Assembly (NCBI GenBank): GCA_963971425.1
Contig: OZ020523.1
Span: 22,735,105-22,799,104, forward strand
DNA: 64,000 bases
Reading direction: 5' to 3'
Origin: Bryoerythrophyllum caledonicum
Taxonomy: Eukaryota > Streptophyta > Bryopsida > Pottiales > Pottiaceae
In this document: positions 47,062 to 60,000 of the stretch, piece by piece
How positions within the stretch are numbered: position 1 is the stretch's first letter
Layout: every line of letters starts with the position of its first letter
The notes under the pieces: model-generated
Told to the model about the DNA's origin: nothing
Database searches by the model: none
The model's input: only the letters and a program-made list of their open reading frames with translations
Translations under genes and position numbers: made by a program

Positions 47062-47069
47062 AGGGTTAA

Positions 47070-47885
47070 GGTAATCATATTCAAAGTTGACACTTTAAGG
47101 CCTCTTTATACAATGGGTCAAGGCTAATTCATGGTCATGACATTGTCATTTCAACCAATAAAATCATTGAATTGAAGAAAATGAGCCCATGGTGTTGTAC
47201 ACGTGACAAAGGAGTCGAAATGGAAGGATAATAATTTTCCTAAAAGTCATGTTTTTCCAGGGTGGCTGGTTTGTGTCAGGCAAAAAGAGAGGATGCAGCT
47301 GGATGTGTGGACACTGTCTTTTTCTAAACACAAATTCAGTATGAGATCTATAAGTGGAAATTTTGAGAGGGTAAGAAATCTCACCCGGTGTATTTCCTAG
47401 ACCATAGGTTGGCATTCCTTGAATAGTACTACAGTATCCACAAGCTCCACCTCAATTTCTAAGCCTAAGCCCTACATGCACATGTGCATGATTTGTACAA
47501 CCCCATACAACCTCCTCCATTCATTATTTTCACTCTAAATTCAACCGGACATCCCCTAGTCATCCAACTTTTTTGGTTCCTCAATTTTGGCACTCCACAT
47601 TTAGGGCAACTACTCATACCCATGATACAGTATCTAATCCCGAGTCGCCATGCCTAGTACATTTAGGAAAACTGTAATAAAAATTTGAAGAAAAGATAAG
47701 ATCTGACATGGCTTGAGTGCAAAGAAATATTTTGGACCAAAACGGATATTCAATTTGTGGCTTGGTTGCTTGGGGGTCATTGTAACATTTGATTACAATA
47801 CAAATTTTAGAATAAATCAAATTGGTAATCAAAGTAGAACCATTGGATGGAGTTGAAGTTGGATGGGCTAAAATTGGGGTTGATA
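47070..47885. other. Spacer, no gene recognised
   Basis: AT-rich with short open frames only. Confidence 0.5.
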
Positions 47886-48015
47886 TTAACCCTTTAATGC
47901 CGGATTAGCTATGGCAAGACCATCAGGCTACGAGTGTTGTAGATGATGTTCTCTAGATTCTATTACTCTTGTAGATGGTGGTTGTGCCATAGCAAGCCCA
48001 AGGTGAAAGGGTTAG
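47886..48015. mobile_element. Small TTAA-type MITE, 130 bp
   Basis: Starts TTAACCCTTTAATGCC and ends ggtgaaagggtta, with the right TTAA decayed to TTAG. The inside is palindromic: ctacgagtgttgtagat / atctactcttgtagat-like halves and ctatggcaagaccatc / gatggtggttgtgccatag. It is related to 1951-2056. Confidence 0.62.
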
Positions 48016-49799
48016 TGGACTAAAAGATGGGCTAAAATTGTCAATGCATTCTACTTATAGCTTTTTCTTCTTGATCCTAGGCCTTTAGACATGGAAAAAA
48101 TTGATCCGTGATCAATTCTTCATTTAATGTAAGCTTAGAGCCAATTTCATGGCTATTTGAGCTACACTGAAGATGACATTTAGTGTAGTGGACACTAAAT
48201 GCGAATCCATACACTAATTGTGAAGTTTGCAATTAGTGTGGTGACAAAACTATACACTAAATGTCAATTCCAATAAATAGTGGAACATAAGTTTTTTTTA
48301 CTTGTGGACATTTAGTGTATGAAACCTATAAAATGATTATGTGTACATTTCAAGTATCAAAGTGAAGAAGATTTTGAGTGCATTTAGAAAAACAACAATA
48401 TGCAGGAAGAAGATAGGAAAAAATAGAACGTACAATGACGAACAAAAGTGAGTACAACATACACAAACCTAACTTCGGCAGACAACCACAAGCAGTACAA
48501 AGATTCTTTTTCAAATCTAAAAGTTGGATGTGAGAGTACACAAACTTGTGAGCACGCATGCAAAATTGCACATTCCTTTGATAACAAGAATTTCTTGCAG
48601 TTAAACAATTATGCACTTGGCCTTTTAAAAGTGCACTTAGTAACAATGGCGGCCAATGCGTTGCAAAAATCCAATTTGTTTTTTTTTTAAATTCTTGTTT
48701 TTAAAAATAAAATTTAAGATCTAGGAACAATTTTCAGTCTAACCAGAAATGTTAATTCAACAAGCTTTTTTCTGGCATTTTTGACAAATTCAATATGGAA
48801 CTTGGTTAGAATTTGATGAATATTTGTTTCATATTTAGCATTATGTTTTTGGAAAGAAGCTTGTCAAGTACTGTACAAAATATGCAATTACGTATACTTG
48901 AACACTACAATAAATGCCAACCGATATGAATATATTACATATGGAACATGATACATAAGAGGAAGGAAATTAATATAATGCGTATATTCTTGTACTTGGT
49001 GATGTAATCAATCAATGGGAAAAACCTCTCGGATTTATTGGTAATTTGTCACCAAACGTCTTACATTACCCTTACAATATACTACTCTTGCACATACCCT
49101 ACATGCCAATTACCAATTACCATACACTCATTGTAGTATCCTCCTCTACTACATATCATTCAAGGCTGCTTGCAACTGGTTATTGTCAATTGCTTCGGTT
49201 TGCATTGCAATATATTTTAATATGTAAGCCTTAGCCGACTGAAGGATTCAAATCTTGCTTTCAACTTGCGATCCGAATACATTTTGCCTTTTCGTCCGGA
49301 AAGCGCCAGTCATCGTTCTTTCTCTATCCATAAAAAAATGCATGCCTCATTCTCTATCCAGCTGTGGGTCCACATGAGGACTCCTAGAATGTATCCATGC
49401 TATTTGCATACTGTTGTGGGGTGCGCCTTGTTTTGTCAACATTTTCCCCTCGCATAATGGGCCACTACCAACAAACCTTTATCTAATGACTCCTTTGATT
49501 TATCCCATCTTCAATCACCTTCCCTACATAGAACGGTACACCACCTTCAACCTCAGCTCTATCAACGCTTAAGGCTACAAATTGTCCACAATTGTTATCA
49601 GATTGTGGAGTGAATGGTGGAAAAAGGTCGTGATTAACTTCATCCCTTGTCCCTTGTTTGACTCGTTCCTGAACATGGTTGTGTTCCGGTCGTTGCGCCC
49701 CACGCACCGCTTGATTCAATGGTCTTCCTCTACGAAGACCAAAGTATCCGAAACATAGTTATCCAAAACATAGTTATCCAAAACATAGTTATCCAATAT
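48016..49799. other. AT-rich spacer with a short inverted motif cluster
   Basis: About 48170-48320 has several direct and inverted copies of acactaaatgtc / gacatttagtgt, also seen at about 55640, probably an old MITE. No gene is recognised in the rest. Confidence 0.45.
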
Positions 49800-50145
49800 A
49801 TCAAAAAGGAATGCTTTGAAGATTTATAAGTTTTATGTACTAGAGAAGGAAAAGTTTTTTCCAATCCCTTGTTAGAAAACGTTTGACTCTGATTTAGAAT
49901 TTCAATTCACACAAAAGACAATAATTATTTTCTAGTCAATTCTAAAAGTTTTATTTTTTCCTTTATGTGTATGGAAAATCTTAACAACAATAGAGACTTC
50001 TAACAAAACTCATAAGTCCCCATTATTAGGTATGAACTAACTTTCAAACCATGATTGCAAATACGATAAATTGAATACCTCCAAAAACCTGTTATGAAGG
50101 GCATATGCATATTGAAATTTCAATGATCATAAGTATCCGCTAGAA
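49800..50145 (+). mobile_element. Family P copy 4, detached right half
   Basis: It matches the right half of 46113-47061 (caatagagacttctaacaaa, actaactttcaaaccatga) but lacks the last about 25 bp. It is followed directly by a left half beginning at 50146. Confidence 0.66.
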
Positions 50146-50760
50146 TTAACCCCTAAAATCCCAAGCGTTTTTTCATCAAGAAAACACCCCAAAATTGCCA
50201 CAACCAAATAGTGGCAAAAGCATCAAATTTTGACGTCTCTTTTTGGACTTCCAATCGTAAGATCTCAAACCATGCATCTATATAAAGTCACCATACTTTT
50301 ATGCTGCAATCCACCGCACGGATAGAAACATAGTATTTGAAATTTAGAAAATGGTTCATTTTCTTTCTTGCATTTTGTAGGTCAACAGACTTTGACTTCA
50401 CTTGGTATCAAATCTTTGCACTAGACAAGGTCTAATTTGTTTACAATTGTGTTCAGCATGATGTTGGTTTTATATTCACCAATTTTTAGGCATAGAAATG
50501 GCGTGTAGCATATTCAAAACAATTGTGCAAGGAGTGGAAGTTAAAATCTTTTGAAAAATTACCATTTCACGGTTTATTTTTTTGTGAACAAAGTATGTTG
50601 TAGTATGATAATCCAAACGGATGATAACAAGGTTTTCACCACATATTATAGTTAAAATGTTTTATTTAAAAAATTTGAAGATCTCTCGTTTTATGTAGAA
50701 TATAAGTGCTCAACATGTGTGAAAATGTCTAACTTGGTTTAAAATGTTCTTTTTACACCA
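50146..50760 (+). mobile_element. Family P copy 5, left part
   Basis: Starts TTAACCCCTAAAATCCCAAG and follows the family through agacttcatttggta-like, ttagg(c)atagaaatgg and gaaggttttcaccacat-like blocks. It stops within the element. With the preceding right half it forms a right-then-left (permuted) arrangement. Confidence 0.7.
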
Positions 50761-51590
50761 AATCCTAGATTTGAAGACCCCAGATCTGGAAACCCTAATT
50801 TGTAAAAACCTAATTCTGGCGGTGCCGCCGTTTCCATGTTTGGAAAACTGAGCTCAGGAATGTGCATACGCGGGGGTGTCTTAGGTGGTTAGGGTTTCAA
50901 GTGCGCAAGGATAGTGGTGTCCATGGTGTGTTAGGGTTTCAAGCATGAGATGTTAGGGTGTTAGGGTTTCGCCATGGGGTGTTAGATTGTTGCTCGACGC
51001 AACGAGGCTGCTGCACCTCGTAACTAGGTTGTTGCACCTCGCAACTAGCTATTGCTTCTGCTCCTCGTGCTAAACCTGCACGACCTAAATCCAAACAGCA
51101 GCCACGGGCTGTTGCGGCGTAGCTTGAGCAGCCGCCCCCTCCCTGCTTGGTCGTCTTCCTCCTCACTTGGTCGTCTTGCTCTCCGCGTGGTCGTCTTGCT
51201 CTTCGCTTGGTCATTCTCCTCGCCGTCTTTGCTTGGTCATCTTCCTTGCCATCCTCGCTTGTCGTCGACTTCCTCGCCCTCACCCACCTTCCCTCCCTTC
51301 TAGCCGCCATCTCACGCCTCCTCAGAACCCTATCTCTCTCTTCTACTTCTAATCTCACCTCTCCTTCTAACTCTAACCCTCTCTCTTCATCCCCTTGCGC
51401 TCGTTGTCTCTCCCTCTCCCTCTCCCTCTAAAACTCCCTGCGTACGCACACCCCTCACGTCCTTAGTCCACCACTAGGATACCCGGATGGTACCCTACCT
51501 TGCTGATACCTTGTTGTGATGATACCCTGCTTGGCAAATCATCTGTAGTTGCTACGGTGTAAAGGAAAAAAAAAAAAAAAAACGGAAATG
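50761..51590. repeat. Low-complexity C/T-rich region with short tandem repeats
   Basis: About 50870-50990 repeats a gtgttagggtttc motif. About 51140-51260 has roughly five imperfect copies of a 20-21-bp unit (cttggtcgtcttgctctccg). 51567-51582 is a run of A. Open frames on both strands follow from composition. Confidence 0.6.
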
Positions 51591-53595
51591 CCTATAACTC
51601 ATTTTTGACAATGCAAAACAGCTTGAATTTTTTTTCCCTTGTAGATTGACTTTGGAGGTATTATTCACATTTTTAAAAGATTTTTTTCATTGTTTCTCTT
51701 TTTTCTAAAAATCGTCAAAAGTTGCTGAATTCACCGCAGTGAAGATTTGCAGAAATTCTTCCGATTTCCTAGATTCTAGCTCCAGCACCAAATCTGAATT
51801 TGAGCCATTAAAATGATATTTTTTGATATTGAGTCCAACTAATGAAATGAAGTTTATGAAGCTTAGATTCCATTCCAATTTGAAATTTTTTGGCATTTCT
51901 TCTGTTGTTTTTCATCCTCATTTTCATCCATTGTGGTTTTCCATCTACTATGGTTTTCATCCATTGGTTATCATCCTCTTTTTAAAATTTTCATCCCCAT
52001 CAAGATTTTTCATCCACGTCACATTTTTTGGTCCGTGTCATTGTTTTTCATATGTATCACTGTTTTTTATCCTCTACGGATGAAATTGTAATTTGGGCAA
52101 ATTCATTTCATTGTGAGTTAATATCTCCCAAAATAAAATAAAATAGAATTCCGACTTTGGATTTGAACTTTTTAGGTGCGTTTTCATCTAGTAAGAAAAA
52201 AGAATTGCAACTACCATTTTCAAAATTTGACATTTTAAAGAGTCTTAAAAATTAGGGATTAACCTTTAAAGGTCAAGGAAGCCACATTTGGGTTTCAACG
52301 TGATGTTTTTGTTATTTTTCTTACAAAGTGTAAGAATTGATGTATATGATAGTTACAAGAGTTTGTATTTGTATTGAGCCCAATGTAACGACATATGACA
52401 CTTATGACTTAGATCAATATTACACCTCCTAGTACATGCTTGCGAAGCTAGAAAATTGCCATGTATTCAACATGTATGGTGTTGTATTTGAGCATGTTAG
52501 GGTTTAGATATTGAAATAACTTCCAAATGAAAGGTGTTTGTTGTAGAATCTATATATGGTTAAGGGTAAAATACGTGACTGTATATAGTGTCCTCCACTA
52601 ACCTGTAACGTTTAGCTCAATATCCGTGATTGTGTTATCAAACCTGGTTTGATGCTCATAATTTTATGAGATCTAGGTTTTTCAACCACCATACATATTT
52701 CATATAGGAAACAATTTACGATGTGAATTTTAAGAAAGAAAGAGCTGGATGTTGTCTTTCATTATACAGAGGCGTACACCATATTGACAATTATATATGT
52801 GTTGTGATCATGGTGAAGTTGCTCGCGTGTGGCATCATGGCACCATCGCTTCCAGTCAACGTTATCCTTGGGAGTAGTACGGTTGGTGGAGCATGGTGGA
52901 CGCGGCGTCGAAGCTAGTATTGTGACCATGGAACACGTTATGGGAGTCGCTTCGCCACAGGATGATGATGACTCTTGAGTTATATCGTACCTGAGCATAT
53001 ATGATGTTTAGGTGACTAGTATAGTGTGATTCATATGTTCGCTTTAGAGATGGTATGTTTAATTATAGTATATGATATTTGTAGTATCTAATATTTATAT
53101 TCTGTATGTATATATATATATATAATAAATATACGATGCTAAACCACACACTTTATCATTGTATTGCATACATTATCATTATATCTCCTAAAAAAAATTG
53201 TATTTGTAGCACGACACTGAAAACCATCTCATGAAACAAAATGTGTATAAATAGATTCTTATAAATATATGATCAATGTAATTTTGTACATGGAATAAGA
53301 ATGAAATGCCATAATCATATATTATGCATAATAGTGAAAAGTATTCACTTATGTACACATCAAGAAACCAATATTAATGAAATTGTTACAAAAACATAAC
53401 AAAGAAGGTATAGGGATTTCCTAATTTAATTTTTTTCAAAACACATTTCCGCTCAAAATCTTCTTATTATTGAACGCCAATTAGCGCACTTGGCCAAGTG
53501 CATAATTGCTTAATTGCGTGTTGAAAGTATAATACAGAGCCAAATGTGAACCAATATACAAGTACTCAGTTTTGTTCAAGTTCACTATACAATCT
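51591..53595. other. AT-rich spacer; F3-like fragment and TA microsatellite
   Basis: 51900-52080 repeats ttttcatcc-type blocks. From 52259 a possible TTAA end (ttaacctttaaaggtcaagg) starts a stretch with F3-like sequence at about 52470-52570. A TA microsatellite lies at 53106-53124. No gene recognised. Confidence 0.45.
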
Positions 53596-54612
53596 TCAGT
53601 ACTTGGTCCAGTAGCCTCTGGCTTTCAATACTGCCGTAATTCTTCGTGGCATGCTCTCATAAAGCGCCATGCAATCCACCTCACTAAAACTAGGATACAC
53701 AATACACACACGCTCCCACAAATCTTGAATTCTTGTTGGAGGCGTTGTAAACTGGTTTAATCGTCGTTTCAGAAGTGCCCAGAAGTGTTCAATGGGATTT
53801 AAATCTGGCGATTGTGCAGGCCATTGGAGCAGTTGAAATGGATGTGATGCAAGCCATTGTTGCACAATCTTGCTTGTGTGCTTCGGATCGTTATCCTGCT
53901 GGAACACCAACCTACTAGGATCTAAATTGTAATTCTGGATAGTAGACCACAAGAACTTTTCCAAAATATTTTTATATACGTGCCTATCCATTGTACCTTC
54001 AATTCTACACCAAGATCCTGGCCCAAAAGCAGTCATACAACCCCAAATCATAACTGAACCGCCACCATGCTTCACCGTCTGACAAACATATTGCGGTCCA
54101 ATGCGCTCTCCATCTCCAATCCAACACCATGACCTACCATTTGAATTGAACCTCTTTATCTTTGTCTCATCGCTAAAGATAACTCGTTTCCAATCGTCAA
54201 CAGTCCAATTCTCATACCTTTGAGCAAATCTCAATCGTGCGAGAACATGTTTATGACGCAAAAACGGCTTCTTCTGTTGCACTTGTGCAACCAAACCTGC
54301 CTCTCTCAAAGCACGTCTCATGGTGGTGTCGGACAAATATTTACCTATTTCTTCTCTAAGCTGAGTTGCTGTTGCAGATGCAGTTCCAAGTTGGCCTTCA
54401 GTAATAAGAATGACACAATGTCACCTCTCTCGCTCTCCTAGAAGTCTTGGACGCCCTCCTCTTTGCCTCTCAATTTCACCACTGATACCCTTTCTAAAAT
54501 GCACCACTGAAGACTGGCTCATGCCAAGCGAATTGGCAACCTGACGTGTAGAAAACCCATTTCTAAGCTGCACCAAGGCTTGGTCCTTCTGTGCTTGAGA
54601 CAATGGAGGCAT
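53596..54612 (-). pseudogene. Tc1-type transposase (DD34E), one in-frame stop
   Basis: Read on the minus strand from ATG at 54612, 338 codons, a normal Tc1 length. An N-terminal helix-turn-helix (LSQAQKDQALVQLRNGFSTR, VANSLGMSQSSVVHFRKGIS) precedes a GGRPR AT-hook-like link (about residue 55). The catalytic residues are all present: FSDETKIKRF (Asp), FQQDNDPKHTS (Asp) and DLNPIEHFW (Glu), with 34 residues between the last two. The only interruption is a TGA at 54421-54423, after GERER, and the frame continues unchanged after it. A longer upstream open frame reaches 54771. I could not find convincing inverted ends; the block gtactcagttttgtt occurs at 53563 and about 54929 but in direct orientation. 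Confidence 0.9.
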
Positions 54613-54771
54613 CTGGTAGAATTGATTCAAAAATTGTACTACAGATTCAATGAAACGATAGCTACACTCTACAACAAAACCCTCACAATGTTCTGCACCG
54701 CTCTGTCTCCGAAAGGATGCCGAAGCCTGACGAGGAGCAGCAAACAAACTGAGTGCCAGAACCCTAACCAC

Positions 54772-55099
54772 GTCAACATCACTTATTTTAGAAACCTCAT
54801 CTCCTTTTCATTTTTTGGTTTCACATTCAGAAAATAAACTTTTGAGCTACAGACTTTGGCCATTTGGTCTCCATACATTTGATTTGAATCGCCTCCCATT
54901 GTCAGCCAAAGTTGGGTTTGTCTAAGTTGTACTCAGTTTTGTTTGTGACTATAGCTATGGAACAAAAGGAAAATCCCAAAAACTGGACAAAGTAGAATGT
55001 TCATATGGAAGGAAATTGAAACTACAAGTATAAGACTGGAAAAATAAAAACTTGGATTCAAAAGTAAACTGAGAAAAGAAAGGAATATTGGAAAAGGAA
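54772..55099. other. Flank of the Tc1-type gene
   Basis: Holds the second copy of gtactcagttttgttt (about 54929), which may mark an element end. Otherwise unrecognised, with a TA run at about 55108. Confidence 0.4.
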
Positions 55100-55154
55100 A
55101 AAAACATATATATATATATACAAGTAATACACAATATATATACAATAAATAAAG

Positions 55155-55425
55155 AAATATACATTAAATATTCATTAGATATTAATTAAATAAAATTAAA
55201 TATACATTAAATATACATTAAATATACATCAAATATTCATTAAATATCCAAATATACATTAATATACATTAAATTTTCATTATATACTCATTAAATATTC
55301 ATTGAATATATATATTAGTTATATAAATATTCATTAAAATTCATTAAAAATACAAGTATACATGAAATAGTTATAAAACATACATTAAAATTCATCAAAT
55401 ATTCATTAAATATACAAAGTAGCGG
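55155..55425. repeat. AT minisatellite
   Basis: Many imperfect copies of a unit of about 12 bp, like taaatatacatt or taaatattcatt, in tandem. Length and phase vary. Non-coding. Confidence 0.82.
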
Positions 55426-55929
55426 GGGTTAACACTATTTATCAACTTGTTAACAAATTTTTATGCTAGGATAGGCTGTTGATTGGAGGCTAATACTAAT
55501 CGTCAACCTTTTAACAAATAGTATACTAGGGTAGGTGGATGATTGGGGGTTCTTATAAATGACATTGGTGGCTAACACTAATTGCCAACTTGTTAACAAA
55601 TAGTGTACTAATATAAGTATACTATTTGTACCACTACACTAAATGTCATCTTTAGTATAGTGTTTGCATTGAATTGGCTAACATATGAATCAACCTTGGC
55701 CCATTGTGAAAATTGGATCTAAGTTTTTGGTCAAGTTTTAGTTATTAGAACTTGTGATCTTTCTATTATTGATTTCTATAAGGAAAAGGCAATTCCAATA
55801 CATCATAGAATGTATGATATGCATGTTGTATACTAAAGTTATTACAAATCCAAGTTTTTCTGGTGGATTTTCTAAAATTGCCATCAAGCTATCCAATATT
55901 TTATTAGATGGCAATCTTGCATTGGTGGT
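55426..55929. other. AT-rich spacer
   Basis: Contains short direct repeats (caacttgttaacaaat about 55445 and 55588) and a cactaaatgtcatcttt block shared with about 48170. No gene recognised. Confidence 0.45.
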
Positions 55930-56410
55930 GGTTTTTGGCACAAGATCATCTCTATGTTGAAAACATGTGTGCCAAATTTCAAGGCTAGGAGATGAATAAA
56001 AAAAAGATATTCAAAATCTACCAACATGAGGGAGATGTGAGAAAAGTTTCTTGGCTGCCAACTTTGACAACCTCCCAAGGATTGAAAATTTTATTTTTGT
56101 TCATAGAATTTTTGGCTTGACACCTTTTCCTTGTTGATTACATGTGTGAAAAATTTCAAGTCCAGAAGAGCCACATAAAATTAAATCCAAATCTACCAAC
56201 ATGTGTAGTTGTGAGAAACAAACGGGGAAACCATTTCACTACTTTCAACTTCAACACCCTCCCTAGGGTTTAAAATTTGTTATGTCACCATGAAAGTTTT
56301 GGTACAAGATCATCTTTATGTTGACAACAAGTGTGAAAAATTTCAAAGCCAGTAGATGCATACAAAAAAAGACATTCAAAATCTACCAATGTGTGTAACT
56401 ATGAGAAAAA
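55930..56410 (+). repeat. Foldback-family arm (forward)
   Basis: About two and a half satellite-like units. The inner 300 bp (56085-56400) match 62574-62875 in inverted orientation better than other units, including the shared details tatgtcaccatgaaagttt and ttgttcatagaatttttggc. These two stretches therefore look like the two arms of one large element. Confidence 0.75.
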
Positions 56411-57099
56411 AATTGAAGGACATATTGAAAATGTTGAAATATCTTTGACACCTCCTGCTTCCGCATCAAACTTATCCATGTGACACAAACCCTAAACATA
56501 AATGTTTCTCAATTTTTTTTGTAACATCTACATGTAGAAGTGTGAAATTGTTTCATTGTAAAAAATCTACTCGATTATGAACTGTGCATCATACATGCAT
56601 GAAAAAAAAAATTCCTCTTAATATCAATTAAGCACTATTATGTAAAATTACTTTGTGTGTGATTTGTGATAAATTGAATGTTGGGATGATAATTAGAATA
56701 GAGAGAGCATCGTGTGATGCATGAGTGTTGCATATTGGTTGTCTTACATGGACTAAGTCATATTATGCATGAATGTTACATGAGTGGAATCATGCAGCTG
56801 GGCAAATTATGCACATAAATTATGTACATAAATTGAGTTAATTCACATAGGCTCTGTTATGCATATAGGATAAGACAGATGGATTGAGTAATACATCAGT
56901 GCTTGTTAATAAGAGCTTATGGTCTTATCAACATCGTGAAATAAAATGCATGATGGCAATTGTTGTAGTCCAGTAGTTCGTAATTCCCAAAGTTAACCAA
57001 AATTAACCTTAAGTGAGCCCACATAACTAGATCGTTTCCAAGGATTTTTATTGTGTGTCAAACTTTCTAAATCTGAGGACAATTCATACTCAATAGCTC
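56411..57099. other. AT-rich interior sequence
   Basis: Nothing recognised. It lies inside the pair of foldback arms. Confidence 0.45.
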
Positions 57100-60000
57100 A
57101 GCACATTTGGGAGGATGGCTTCCCCGGTAACAAGTAATCACAATTGTTTAGTTTAAACTCTGTTGAACGTCAGAGTAGTATTCCAATAAGTTTTGACAGT
57201 GCCTAGAAAGTCACAACCCTCTGTTCACATAGTCCACAGGCCATAATCTCAACAACCTAACTCTACACCATGAAAGAGTTAAAAGGTTGCAGCTAGTTCA
57301 CCGGCCTTTACAATCTACCGAAAAATAGTCCCGGTAAACCATTCACTCAAAGCCGGGTTCCAACTACAACCACACCCAATAAATCAAACAAGGAAGATAC
57401 AAGAATCACAACAATCCAATGCTAAGTCATTCACATAAGCAAGACAACCTTCCACGGGGATCAAAGGATCTCATCCATTATAAAGGTAGAAAACCGGGAA
57501 TACTCTAGACTCAGGCTTAGCCGGGATCTCTCCCGCTGTACCAAAAGGAGGGATGTCATCCCTCTTCCCCACCAATCCAAACACTTCCCACTTAAAGGAG
57601 GCTATCATAAATAGCAGCGGGCTTCCCGGATCCCATCCGATAAGCAACTCTACCCGGTTCAACCGGTCTAGGCTTTGAAGTAGATCCCGGATCTTACTCC
57701 ACCATCTAGCCTGGATATCCTACTCCCTCCGGAAGCCTTAGGTCACATTCACCAACATAACATTCAACAAGCTACAATCTTGCACATCCTAGTAAAGATC
57801 CACTAGGAGGACTCAACTCCTTCCCTCTCTACTCACACAAGATCAACAATAACTCTTAACACAAGCAGTAAAGGGAAGTCACAAGCAAAGAAACAAAGAG
57901 AAGAGTACTTCAACCAAGAGCCCAAGGCTCCTTAAGTACACAAAGGTCATTAGCTACCCTCTAGAAACTAGGTCCACAAAAGATGGGAAACGACGTCTAG
58001 ATCCTAGAATTGAGGGCTTCCTAGTCACCGGTGGATTACCGGTTAGACATGTGAAACTTTCTCTAACAAAAGTAGGTAGCCGGAGAAATCACTCAAGTGG
58101 TAGTGACCGGGTGCACAATGGGGTCCGATCGACAACACTACTCCCACCCTATCGTTAATCTACCTCACCTAGCAATAGACAGGATAAATCTACCATAACA
58201 TATAACATAGGCTCATTCGGAAGATTTATTCGGAAGAGTGGACATGTTTTCCGGTAGATCCATGGAGGGATTGACTAGAAGATTGGGAGTTGCCACGGGT
58301 ACATAATCAGGAGAATCCATCGGAAGGTTGTAAGTCTCAACCGGGAGGTCTACCGGTGGATTTGGAGTATCCACCAATAGATGAAAATTCTCCACTGGAT
58401 CAACATGCATAGCTACGGGAGACTCAACCAAAGAATCCGTTCGTGAGAGGGAAAGATCAACCGGTTCCTTCCCGGGAGATTTAACTAGGAGACCGAGTTG
58501 CCTTGTAGACTTTCACACCCCACTCTTTGGAAGATGGAGAATCCGCTCTACTCATTGGACATTGATTGGGTGGATCATCATCTTTTGAAGAAAGAGAACT
58601 GGTATAGATAAAACTTCTCTTCTTCCGAGTTGGGCTCTGGTCTTGCATTGGTATGGTGGCACTTGTTTGTCCAGCAAACACTTTGGTTAGTCCCACCATT
58701 GTCTCATGTGCCTTGACCTTCGTGTCAAGGTACTCCTTCTGGGATGTCTAGAGATCCTTCTTCACCTTGGTCAATTGTTCCCGGACCTTCCGGACTGCCG
58801 CCAAATTGTCTCCGGTGTTTTCTACTCCAAACACCTTTCGAAGAGCCGTCTAAAGACTCTTTGCCTCCAGAAGCTCTATCTCCATCTGGTGAACATCCCA
58901 GGTCACATCCCGGGAGAACTTGGCTATGCTCTTGACCAGTGTGAGATTCTTAGATGACCTGGGTGGTGGTGTTGGATTTTCTCGGTGAGACTGAGATGAC
59001 CTATCCTTGTTCAAGAGTGACCGGGATGATGACGCCTCCTATGGTTTGCCTGTAGCACCAATCGTATCTTGGTATGTTGGGGAATGGCCCGGGGAGCATG
59101 GTCTTAGGAAGTCATCACTTGCCTCCAAATTCTCTTTTCTTCCGATCCCAGACAGCCATAATACTCATACAAATGCATGAGATGTGGAGTCAAGAATTTC
59201 TTGGAACATCCACCTTGTTGAATTGCCTGGAGCTATGGCAAAAATGCTTCTTCTAACAAAAATCCCCCGTTCGAGAAAGAATCCTCGAAGAATGCATGTT
59301 TGTAAGTGGTGGGCAGCCGCGCTATGATTCTTTCTTGTCGGTTGGGGTTGAAGATTGGATTTAAAAACTCAACCACCCTCCTCAACCGATTGTTTGTGAA
59401 TTGATGACTCCGGTAGCACTCCGATACATCGTAGAAGTTTGATAAGTGCTTATCCAACAACTCCCGGTTGTTCCCTAGGTATCCATCTCTCTTCTTCTTG
59501 AAAAGTATACACCTTACGCCATACTTTTGTGGTCCATGTCCGGAGATTTGCTTGGTAGACTCCCTGGTTTGTCTCGGGAGGTAACAACTCTACAGCCGCA
59601 TATCCCTTCTAGAAGATCTAAGGTTTGTCTTATAATCCCATGCAACCCATTCGGGTGAGGTCATCCTCCAATTCTACTCCTTGCTGCGTCCCCTCCCATT
59701 TGTTAGGATCAATCTTGGAAAGCTTCAAGTCACTGGTGGAATCATGTTGTCTAGAATGGACTGACTCTAGGATGTGCCTGTACTTCCACCAATCACCCTA
59801 CCAACTTATCATAATTTCCAGTCCGGCCCGGAAAACACAAGTATACCGGGCAACCGGTGTACTTTTTTCCAGAACATTGTTCTAGATTAATGTGGATGTA
59901 CGTATTTCACATATCTAGAGACACAACTAAACGAAACAAAATATAAATTAACCACTTTAAGCAACAGAGATGACTTAGGAGAACAAGATTTTTTTGAGGG

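Noticed and set aside
50939-51358. 139-codon Arg/Lys-rich minus-strand frame
   Set aside because: It comes from a C/T-rich tandem-repeat tract; no domain.
53563-54945. gtactcagttttgtt at both sides of the DD34E gene as terminal inverted repeats
   Set aside because: The two copies are in direct, not inverted, orientation.
55155-55425. CRISPR-like array
   Set aside because: The repeats are 12-bp AT units without spacers in eukaryotic DNA; it is a minisatellite.
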